DNA from: Streptomyces sp. AJS327
GTDB taxonomy: Bacteria > Actinomycetota > Actinomycetes > Streptomycetales > Streptomycetaceae
Length of the DNA stretch: 64,000 bases
Direction of reading: 5' to 3'
NCBI RefSeq assembly: GCF_013450295.1
Contig: NZ_SKBR01000001.1
Span: forward strand, 1,686,501-1,750,500
Position 1 is the stretch's first letter. Each line of letters begins with the position of its first letter. The notes beneath the pieces were generated by a model. The model did not search any database. It had not been told where the DNA came from and saw only the letters and a list, made by a program, of their open reading frames with translations. The position numbers and the translations under genes were made by a program. Below, one piece after another: positions 1 to 7,313 of this stretch.

Positions 1-2
1 TC

Positions 3-5
3 TTA
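3..5 (+). promoter_or_regulatory. TTA (bldA-dependent) codon in first LAL gene
   Basis: In-frame TTA (Leu), read in the frame of the regulator that ends at 2138. Leu-UUA codons are rare in Streptomyces and are translated by the developmentally regulated bldA tRNA. Confidence 0.75.
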
Positions 6-2138
6 CGTGAACTCGTCACCGAGGTACGCCAGGAGCACGGTGACGAGGCCCTCCGGGATCCCCACGTCATCGCGCGAGCCGCGCCGCGGGCCGTCGCCCG
101 CGCCGTGCAGGACTGGATCCAGTGCGCTCCGGCTGAACGAGCCAGTGCCGCCCTGGAGTTGGCCTCGGCCCTCGCGGTCCTGGAGGCTGCCAGCGGTGTC
201 AGTCAACTGGCCGGGTTGGCCGGACTCGGTGACCAGTCGGCCGAAGACGGGGTCGCCGCCCTGCGTGACCTGGGCATCATCTCTCCTGACTCGCCCTTGC
301 GCTTCACCTCCCCGGTCGTCCGCAACGCGCTCTACGAGCAATTGCCGCAGTCCTTCCGCTACCGGGTGCACTGGTCCGCCGCGCAGTCCCTGGACGAGGC
401 GGCCGCCCCGCCGGAACGCGTCGCCCAGCACCTGCTGCACGCCCCTCCGGTCAACGACGATGGCCGTACCGCGCGTATCCTCGTCGCCGCCGCCACGACC
501 GCCCTGCACGAAGCGGACCACTCCCTCGCCCTCGCTCTCTTCCGCCGAGCGCTGCGGGAGTCGGTTCAGGATGAGGCCCTCCCCGAGTTGCTCGCTGGGC
601 TGGGTGAGGCCGAGGCGCGTCTCGGTGAGCCCGGCGCCATCGAGCACCTCACCCGTGCACTGGAGCTGACGGAAGAGCCCATCGCGCGGGCCAGGGTCGC
701 GCTGCATCTGGGACGGGAACTCAGCGAGGCCGCCTGCTTCGAGTCCGCGATGAAGGTGCTCCGGACCGCGCACGACGATGTGCGGGAGGTCGACGAGGAG
801 TTGGCCTTATGTCTGCAATCCGAGTTGGTCCTGCTGGAGCAGATGCTCCCTGACAAGGCTGACAGGGGGACCCGGGGCGCTGAGCTCCGGGACCGAGAGC
901 CGATCGAGGGCCCTGGCTCCATGGGTTCCACCTTGACCGGTCTGGCGAGAAGGGCCCTCCAGGCGTTGCTCAGTGGGAAGTCCGGGCAGGAGGTGGAGGC
1001 TCTCTGCGATGAGGCCCTCGCCCGCGCCTGGCCCTTCCCGGAGGTGGTGGAAGACCCCTCGGAGGTCGTGTGGCCACTTGCCTTCTCCCTGCACTGCTGT
1101 GGTCGGCTGTCCGATGCCCGGACGGTGCTGGACGACACCATCCAGCACGCGGTGTCCCGGGGGTTCGACGCGCGCTCAACGGATCTGCGGGCGTTGCGTG
1201 GGATGGTGAACCTCGCACGGGGCATGCTGTCCGAGGCGGAGAGCGACGCCGCCGCGTTTCTGCGCGAGGATGACACGCCCGAACGTTCCATGATCCGGCC
1301 CTACGCCACCTACACCCTGACGGAGCTGCTGCGGCTACGGGGGCAGCCGGAGTTGGCGGCGGGAGTACTCGCACGGGAGGGGGTCGCCCGCGAATCGACC
1401 TCCCGTCGTACCGAACCGCTCATGTGCGTGATCGCGCGTGGGCGAATACGGATGGGGAAGGGTGAAGTCGAGGCGGCTGTACGGGACTTCACGCACGTCA
1501 TCGAGAGGCTGGGACAGGCCGGGCTGATCAGCCCGGCGTTCAGCCCCGCCGCGGCCAAGGCGAGGGGGCTCACCATGCTGGGCCGCCACGCCGAGGCGCG
1601 GCGGATCGCCGGTTCCTTCCTGGACGAGGCCAGACGGTTCGGTGGGGCGACCGTTCTGGGCCGGGGACTGGCGACCTTCGGGCTCACCATGCGGGGGCCG
1701 GAAGGCGTCGCGTACCTGGAGGAGGCCGCACGGGTACTTGAGGGTTCCTCCGCCGTGATGAGCCGGGTGGAGATCCTGCTCCACCTCGGCTCGGAGCTGC
1801 GGCGCAACGGGCAGTTCGCGCGCGCCCGAAAGCACCTGCGCGTCGTCGTGGACCTGGCGGAGAGCGCGGGAGCCGTTCACTACGTCAAACGGGCTCGTGA
1901 GGATCTGGCCGCGATGGGCGTGCGGCTCCGTGAGCCGGCCCGGACCGGGCCGCCTCCGGGGCTCACCCCGCGCGAGTACCGGGTCGCCGCACTCGCGGCC
2001 GGGGGGAAGCGGAACCACGAGATCGCCCGCATCCTGTTCGTCACTGTCAAGACCGTCGAGTGGCACCTCAGCCAGGTCTACCGGAAGCTCGGGATCGCCT
2101 CGCGCGCGGAGTTGGCCCACTCGCTGTCCCGGTACTGA
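3..2138 (+). CDS. LAL-family LuxR transcriptional regulator, C-terminal part (5' end outside window)
   Basis: The frame is open from the left edge, so the N-terminal ATPase part lies outside the window; the GTG at 105 is internal. What is visible is a long helical, TPR-like region followed by a C-terminal LuxR helix-turn-helix at about 1960-2130, with the motifs LTPREYRVAALAAGG, ILFVTVKTVEWHLSQVYRKL and GIASRAEL. LAL regulators (MalT/PikD/RapH type) are usually about 900-1000 residues and activate adjacent polyketide genes. Two in-frame TTA leucine codons (3-5 and 807-809) suggest that translation needs the bldA tRNA. It lies upstream of a type II thioesterase and a second LAL gene on the same strand, which points to a pathway-specific activator. 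The family is clear; the target genes are inferred. Confidence 0.93.
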   Translation, partial: LRELVTEVRQEHGDEALRDPHVIARAAPRAVARAVQDWIQCAPAERASAALELASALAVLEAASGVSQLAGLAGLGDQSAEDGVAALRDLGIISPDSPLRFTSPVVRNALYEQLPQSFRYRVHWSAAQSLDEAAAPPERVAQHLLHAPPVNDDGRTARILVAAATTALHEADHSLALALFRRALRESVQDEALPELLAGLGEAEARLGEPGAIEHLTRALELTEEPIARARVALHLGRELSEAACFESAMKVLRTAHDDVREVDEELALCLQSELVLLEQMLPDKADRGTRGAELRDREPIEGPGSMGSTLTGLARRALQALLSGKSGQEVEALCDEALARAWPFPEVVEDPSEVVWPLAFSLHCCGRLSDARTVLDDTIQHAVSRGFDARSTDLRALRGMVNLARGMLSEAESDAAAFLREDDTPERSMIRPYATYTLTELLRLRGQPELAAGVLAREGVARESTSRRTEPLMCVIARGRIRMGKGEVEAAVRDFTHVIERLGQAGLISPAFSPAAAKARGLTMLGRHAEARRIAGSFLDEARRFGGATVLGRGLATFGLTMRGPEGVAYLEEAARVLEGSSAVMSRVEILLHLGSELRRNGQFARARKHLRVVVDLAESAGAVHYVKRAREDLAAMGVRLREPARTGPPPGLTPREYRVAALAAGGKRNHEIARILFVTVKTVEWHLSQVYRKLGIASRAELAHSLSRY
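807..809 (+). promoter_or_regulatory. TTA (bldA-dependent) codon in first LAL gene
   Basis: Second in-frame TTA of this regulator, in the codon run for Leu-Ala-Leu-Cys-Leu. It adds to the case for bldA control. Confidence 0.8.
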
Positions 2139-2345
2139 CCCCAGGAGGACCACCGGGCCCGCCGTTTCCGCACCCCGGTAGCCGCCCCCGGGCTGGGGTG
2201 GCGGCCGGGGCTCTCCCCTCGGGAGGCGGACGACCCCGGAGTCGAGAATCGCGCCAGGGGTCGCGCCCCCGGGGAAGACCCCAGCCAGGGTGGGCCCCCA
2301 CCGGTGGACGGCCGCCGAGGCGCGGGCCGGGCCCCGGCGGCCACC

Positions 2346-2405
2346 CAGCCCAGCACGGCCATCCAGCTCACACGGCCGTCCAACTCAGCACAACCGTTCA
2401 GCTCA
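2346..2405 (+). repeat. Imperfect 17-18 bp tandem repeat upstream of thioesterase gene
   Basis: Heptamers CAGCCCA (2346), CAGCTCA (2364), CAACTCA (2381) and CAGCTCA (2399) recur every 17-18 bp with partly conserved spacers (acggccatc, acggccgtc, acaaccgtt). The array ends about 15 bases before the thioesterase start. It could be a set of regulator half-sites or a remnant duplication; no binding data can be read from the sequence. Confidence 0.5.
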
Positions 2406-2420
2406 GAGAAGAAGGAGCGA

Positions 2421-3203
2421 GTGACACCCATGCCGCACCCCGGTGACCAGCACAGCCAGTGGATCAGGGGCTTCGCGGCCGATCCGGTGGACGCCGTCCC
2501 GCGCCTGCTGTGCTTCCCGCACGCCGGTGGTTCCGCCTCGGCCTACCACCCGCTCGCCACCCGGCTGGGGCGGGCGGCGGACGTGCGGGCCGTGCAGTAC
2601 CCCGGCCGTCAGGACCGGCTGCGCGAGCGGCCCGTCGACTCCCTCGACGCCCTGGCGGACCAGGTGTTCGCGCGGCTCACCTCCTGGACCGACCGGCCGC
2701 TGGTGCTCTTCGGGCACAGTATGGGCGCCGTCCTCGCCTACGAGGTGGCCCGGCGGCTGGAGGAGCGCACCGCCACCCCACCGCTGGCCCTGATCGTCTC
2801 CGGGCGGCGGGCGCCGTCCGTCGTGCGGGAGGACACCGTGCACCTCCGCGACGACCAGGGGGTGCTGGAGGAGGTGCGGCGCCTCACCGGCACCGACCCC
2901 GGCCTGCTCCGGGACGAGGAGGTGGTGCGTATGATCATGCCGTCGCTCCGCGCCGACTACCGGGCCATCGAGACCTACCGGCACCAGCCCGGCACCGAGC
3001 CGCGCTGCCCGGTCACCGCCCTGGTGGGAGACGCCGACGACCGGGCGCCGGTGGAGGACGTCCGACGGTGGGCCGACCACACCCGCGGCGAGTTCGCGCT
3101 GCACGTGCTCCCCGGCGGCCACTTCTACCTCAACACCCAGTGGGACGCGGTGGCCGAGCGGGTCCTCGACCGCCTGGCCGCGATCACCTCCGGGACCACC
3201 TGA
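2421..3203 (+). CDS. Type II thioesterase (alpha/beta hydrolase)
   Basis: A 260-residue alpha/beta hydrolase of the size usual for stand-alone type II thioesterases, which hydrolyse aberrant acyl groups from PKS or NRPS carrier proteins. The nucleophile elbow GHSMG has Ser100, the acid lies in GDADDRAPV near residue 205, and the catalytic His234 is in GGHFYL. The N-terminal LLCFPHAGGSASAY block and the YPGRQDRL motif are typical of the family. AAGGAG at 2412-2417 lies 3 bases before GTG 2421 and 12 before ATG 2430, so the start could be either; the products differ by three residues. It sits between two LAL regulators on the same strand and is followed by a strong hairpin. It probably edits a PKS encoded to the left of the window, by the operon at 34.9 kb, or both. 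Confidence 0.93.
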   Translation: MTPMPHPGDQHSQWIRGFAADPVDAVPRLLCFPHAGGSASAYHPLATRLGRAADVRAVQYPGRQDRLRERPVDSLDALADQVFARLTSWTDRPLVLFGHSMGAVLAYEVARRLEERTATPPLALIVSGRRAPSVVREDTVHLRDDQGVLEEVRRLTGTDPGLLRDEEVVRMIMPSLRADYRAIETYRHQPGTEPRCPVTALVGDADDRAPVEDVRRWADHTRGEFALHVLPGGHFYLNTQWDAVAERVLDRLAAITSGTT

Positions 3204-3216
3204 GACCACGGGCGTT

Positions 3217-3247
3217 CGGGGCGCCACCCGCGCGCGGTGGCGCCCCG
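3217..3247 (+). terminator. GC-rich hairpin after thioesterase gene
   Basis: Perfect 12-bp stem CGGGGCGCCACC / GGTGGCGCCCCG with a 7-base loop, 14 bases after the thioesterase stop. There is no T-run, as is common for Streptomyces terminators. Confidence 0.65.
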
Positions 3248-3441
3248 GAAGCAACCGTTCACCGGGCCATCGACGTCGCACCTGACTCAACTGACCCGCT
3301 GGTACCGGGAACTGGCATACCGTCACCTGACGTCCGGTAGGGCGCGAAGGCCCGATCCGGCACGGGTCCCCAGCGGGGAGGAAAAGGGGCATGTACCGCG
3401 GCGGGTCCGACTCACCGGACCAGAAGAGGTAAGAACGACAC

Positions 3442-6330
3442 ATGAGTACAGAAGACCCTGTGCTGATCGAACGAGACCGTGAACTACGCATCACCGATGG
3501 CGCGATCCGGAGCTGCCTCCAGCGGAACGGCCAACTCCTCGTCGTGGAGGGGCCGTCGGGGCACGGAAAGACCACCGTCCTCACCTCACTGCGGGACAGC
3601 GCCACCCGCAAGGGGTTCACCGTCCTCCAGGCCCGCAGCATCGAGTTCGAGAGCGGGTTCTCCTACGGCGTGGTGCGCCAGCTCTTCGAGGGCTGGCTGA
3701 CCTCCGTCACCGAGGAGGAACGCCGGCGCGTGTTCCGCGGACCCGCCCGGCTCGCCGCGCCACTCTTCGACTACGGCGCCCAGGACCCGCTCGGTGACGA
3801 GACCGAGAGCCAGCACTCCCACCTGTACGGGCTGTACTGGCTCTGCGCGCACATCGCGGAACTCCGCCCCGTCGCGCTGCTGATCGACGACATCCGCTGG
3901 GTCGACCAGCCCTCCCTGCGCTTCCTGCACTACCTCACCGCCCGGCTGGACGACCGTCCGCTGCTCCTCGCGATCAGCACCGATCCGGCCGAGCGCGGGC
4001 GGCAGGCCGAGATCACCCGCGCGATCGTGGCGCACCCCGCCGCGCACCTGCTGCGGCTGGAACCGCTGAGCGAGACGGCCGTCCGCGGTTACCTCGCCGA
4101 GACGCTCGGCGACTCGGCCGCCACGCGCTACGCCCCCGCCTGCTACGCGTCCACCGGCGGAATCCCTTTCCTGCTGCGGGAGTTGGTGGACGAGATCGGC
4201 ACCGCGCGACTGGACCGGCCCGACCTGCCCGCCAGCGCCGTCGCGGACCTCGCCCCGCCCAAGGTGGTGCGCCGGGTGCTGCGTCAGCTCAGCGGCCTGC
4301 AACCCACCGCAACGGCACTGGTGGAGGCGGTCGCGGTGCTGGGCACCGAGGCCGACCTCAAACACGCCATCGACGTGGCCGGACTCGACCAGTCGGCGGT
4401 CCCCGAGGCGCTCGGCGCGCTCGCCGACGTGGGTCTGCTCGCCTCAGACCTGCCGCCGCGCATCGTCCATCCCGTCGCCCGCACCGCGATCTACCAGAAC
4501 CTGCCCCTCAGCGCCCGGAACCAGGGGCACACCCGGGCCGCGCGGGTGCTGGCCGAGGCCGCCGCGCCGATCGCGGAGATCGCCGACCACCTGCTGCGCG
4601 CGCCGGTCGGGGGCAACTCCGAGGCCGTCGCCGTCCTGCGCAAGGCGGCCCAGCGGGCCGTCGGCGACCGGCGCGACACCGTGGCCGTGGGTTACCTGCG
4701 GCGGGCCCTCCAGGAGTCGCTCACCCCGCGCGAGCGCGCGGAGGTGCTCGTCGACCTCGGCCGGGCCGAACTCCGTGGCCACCAGCCGGAGGCGCTGGAC
4801 CACCTCTACCAGGCCATGGAACTCAGCGACGACCCCACGGCCCGCCGCAAGGTCGGGCTGGAGCTGGTCGCCGCCCTCGCGGTCACCGCCCGCAACGAGG
4901 ACGCCGCGCCGCTGCTGGAGCTGCTCCGCAAGGAGGTCGACGAGGACGACGTCGCCCTCACCAACATGCTGGACGCCGCGCTGCTCTCCACCGCGCAGCC
5001 CACCCCCGACCTCCGCCCACTCGCCCAGCTGCAACTGCGCAGCCTGGGCGGGAGCGCGGCGGTCGACCCCGGCCTGCGCCAGCTGCTCACCGCCGAACAG
5101 GCCCTGGAGGCGCTGCGGCAGGGCGAGCCGGTCATCGACGTGCTCTCCACCGTCGAGGAGATGATCAAGGGCGCGTTCAGTGAGGGGGTCCGGCTCCACC
5201 TGCACGACCTGGGCGCGCACGCCTGGTGCCTGGTCGCCTTCGTCCTGGTCCAGTGCGACCGGCTCGCCGAGGCGGACCGGCTGCTCACCCTGGTCCTGGA
5301 GGAGGTCTCGGCGCGCGGCATGTCCCTCGTCGTCGACGCCACCTACTGCCTGCGCTCCTGGGTGCGCCTCCAGACCGGGCGGCTCTCCGAGGCCGAGAGC
5401 GACGCCCGGAACGTGCTGGACCGGATCACCCACGCGAACGTCGCGGGCTCGGTCACCGCGTTCGCCGTGTCCGCCCTGGCCGAGACGCTCATCGCCCGGC
5501 AGGAGCTGACCGCCGCGCGTGCGCTGCTCCACCAGTACGAGTGCCACGAGCCCGGCAAACACACCCTGCTCTACTCGCCGTTCCTCTTCGCCCAGGGGCG
5601 GCTGCACGCGGCGCTGGGGGACCAGGACGCGGCCGTCGAGGCGTTCGTCCAGGGCCGGAAGCTCCTGGAGGCCCACCAGCTCGCCCACCCCGCGCTGGCC
5701 TACGCCAGCGAGGCCGCCGTCGTCCTCGGACGGGCCGGCCGCACGGCCGAGGCCGCCGAACTCGTCGACGCGCGACTGCTCCAGGCCCGCGAGTTCGGCG
5801 CCCCCCGGGTGATCGGCGGAGCCCTGCGGGTCGCCGGGCTGACCACCCCGGAGCAGCGGGGCGTCGAACTGCTGGAGGAGGCGGCCGACATCCTGGAGCG
5901 GACGGGCGCGCGCCTCGACCACATCGGGACCCTGCTGGACCTCGGCGCCGCGCAGCGGACCGCCGGGCGTCTCTCCCAGGCCCGCGACACCCTCACCCGG
6001 GGGATGGAGCTCGCCCGAGCCTGCGGCGCCTGGGCCCTGGTGAAGGGGGCCCGGGCGGAGCTGTCGGCGATGGGGGTGCGCGTGCGGGTCACCGAGGCCA
6101 CCGGGGTGGACGGACTGACCTCCCAGGAGCGCCGGGTGGCCCAGCTCGCCACCGAGGGCAAGAGTAACCGGGACATATCGCACGCCCTGTTCGTCACCAT
6201 CAAGACCGTCGAGTGGCACCTGAACCGGGCCTACCGGAAGCTCGGCATCACCTCACGCGAGGAACTCAAGGGGGTGCTCGCGGGCGAGCACGGCGGCGCT
6301 CGGTGCTGCGCCAGCTGCCGCGCCCGCTAG
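3442..6330 (+). CDS. LAL-family LuxR transcriptional regulator
   Basis: Complete 962-residue large ATP-binding LuxR regulator. The N-terminal AAA-type domain has Walker A GPSGHGKTT at about residues 37-45 and a Walker B-like VALLIDD at about 145-151. A long helical TPR-like middle follows, then a C-terminal LuxR HTH at about 892-950 (GLTSQERRVAQLATEG, VTIKTVEWHLNRAYRKL, GITSREEL). The ATG at 3442 follows an AGAGG-type ribosome binding site. Proteins of this class (PikD, RapH, NysRI-like) activate polyketide operons. No TTA codon was seen in this gene, unlike the LAL gene upstream. It is convergent with the DNA glycosylase-like gene, with a strong hairpin between them. The family is certain; the regulon is inferred. 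Confidence 0.95.
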   Translation: MSTEDPVLIERDRELRITDGAIRSCLQRNGQLLVVEGPSGHGKTTVLTSLRDSATRKGFTVLQARSIEFESGFSYGVVRQLFEGWLTSVTEEERRRVFRGPARLAAPLFDYGAQDPLGDETESQHSHLYGLYWLCAHIAELRPVALLIDDIRWVDQPSLRFLHYLTARLDDRPLLLAISTDPAERGRQAEITRAIVAHPAAHLLRLEPLSETAVRGYLAETLGDSAATRYAPACYASTGGIPFLLRELVDEIGTARLDRPDLPASAVADLAPPKVVRRVLRQLSGLQPTATALVEAVAVLGTEADLKHAIDVAGLDQSAVPEALGALADVGLLASDLPPRIVHPVARTAIYQNLPLSARNQGHTRAARVLAEAAAPIAEIADHLLRAPVGGNSEAVAVLRKAAQRAVGDRRDTVAVGYLRRALQESLTPRERAEVLVDLGRAELRGHQPEALDHLYQAMELSDDPTARRKVGLELVAALAVTARNEDAAPLLELLRKEVDEDDVALTNMLDAALLSTAQPTPDLRPLAQLQLRSLGGSAAVDPGLRQLLTAEQALEALRQGEPVIDVLSTVEEMIKGAFSEGVRLHLHDLGAHAWCLVAFVLVQCDRLAEADRLLTLVLEEVSARGMSLVVDATYCLRSWVRLQTGRLSEAESDARNVLDRITHANVAGSVTAFAVSALAETLIARQELTAARALLHQYECHEPGKHTLLYSPFLFAQGRLHAALGDQDAAVEAFVQGRKLLEAHQLAHPALAYASEAAVVLGRAGRTAEAAELVDARLLQAREFGAPRVIGGALRVAGLTTPEQRGVELLEEAADILERTGARLDHIGTLLDLGAAQRTAGRLSQARDTLTRGMELARACGAWALVKGARAELSAMGVRVRVTEATGVDGLTSQERRVAQLATEGKSNRDISHALFVTIKTVEWHLNRAYRKLGITSREELKGVLAGEHGGARCCASCRAR

Positions 6331-6386
6331 CCACCCCGGGAACCGGTCCCGCTGACCCGGCACCGCCCACCCGGTCGCCGGTTCCA

Positions 6387-6422
6387 CGTGGTGCGCCCCC
6401 GCGCTGGTGGGGGCGCACCACG
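6387..6422. terminator. Bidirectional terminator hairpin between convergent genes
   Basis: A 14-bp perfect stem (CGTGGTGCGCCCCC and its complement) with an 8-base loop. It lies between the stop of the LAL gene (6330) and the stop of the opposing gene (6430). Confidence 0.8.
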
Positions 6423-6429
6423 GCGGCGT

Positions 6430-7071
6430 TCAGACGCGCGTCAGCACGTCCCGCGCCACGTCCTCCCGCAGCGCCGCCCGCACGAGGGCCGCCGCCAGCT
6501 CCTCCGGGCCGTGCCCGTCGGTCAGCCGGGCCAGCCGCGCCGGGTCGGTCGGCAGCCGCAGTCGCTCCGCCCCCTGGAGCGCCTTCGCGTCCAGGTACGG
6601 AGCGGCCTCCGGCCAGACCGCCTGCGCCTCGCGCAGGAAGATGTCCACCCCGACGGGCCCGAGCCCCGGCACCCGTCGCAGCCCCGCGCGGAGCGCGCCG
6701 ACGTCGCCCCCGGCCGCGGCGCGCAGCCGCCGCAGGTCGCCGCCGTACTCCTCCTCCAACAGCGCCGCCCCGCTGCCTAGTTGGGTGGCGGTGCGCTCGT
6801 CGTAGCGCCGGTACCCGCCCCTGCCGAGCGCGTCCACCCGCCGCTGCCAGGTCGCCTCCCGCATCCGCCGCGGAGTGCGCAGCCCGTCGGCGAACAGCGC
6901 CCGCGCCGAGGCCACGGCGACCGAGGCGCGGATCCGGGCGCTGAGCAGCAGACTCAGCACCAGCAGCTGGTACAGGGGCTGTGGGGTGTCACGCAGCCGG
7001 ACGCCCGCCTCCTCGGCGTAGGTCCGCCCGTATCCGTCGAGCAGGGCCGCCGCGGTGTCTCGTGTGGTCAT
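6430..7071 (-). CDS. HhH-GPD base-excision DNA glycosylase-like protein (endonuclease III-like)
   Basis: 213 residues resembling the endonuclease III / HhH-GPD fold. An N-terminal helical part (PLYQLLVLSLLLSARI) matches the family's entry helix, and the hairpin-helix-hairpin reads RRVPGLGPVGVDIFL. No cysteine is present, so the Fe-S cluster of classic Nth is absent. The position that carries the catalytic lysine in Nth (G-x-G-R-K-T-A) reads GPVGVD here, so bifunctional lyase chemistry is unlikely; the aspartate typical of the GPD loop is retained. ATG 7071 is preceded by GGGAG at 7 bases. It is probably a general DNA repair or DNA-binding gene unrelated to the polyketide genes. Substrate unknown. 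Confidence 0.72.
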   Translation of the reverse strand: MTTRDTAAALLDGYGRTYAEEAGVRLRDTPQPLYQLLVLSLLLSARIRASVAVASARALFADGLRTPRRMREATWQRRVDALGRGGYRRYDERTATQLGSGAALLEEEYGGDLRRLRAAAGGDVGALRAGLRRVPGLGPVGVDIFLREAQAVWPEAAPYLDAKALQGAERLRLPTDPARLARLTDGHGPEELAAALVRAALREDVARDVLTRV

Positions 7072-7313
7072 AGGTCATCTCCCGTGTCTCGCGGACACCC
7101 CCCGGGTGCCCCGGCACGGCCGCTCCCACGCCTCCACCACCCCGCCGCCCACCGCCGAGGCGCACCCGCCCGCCCGTGTCTGGGGTGGTGCCGGGGCCGA
7201 CCTCAGGGGGGACCGAGCGCCGCTCCTCGCACAATCGGGACCGCGATCTGGGGTGCCGCGCCATCCGCGCGGCGTGGTGTGGCAGGCGCCGGAGCGGGAG
7301 TGGGGAGCGGGGT

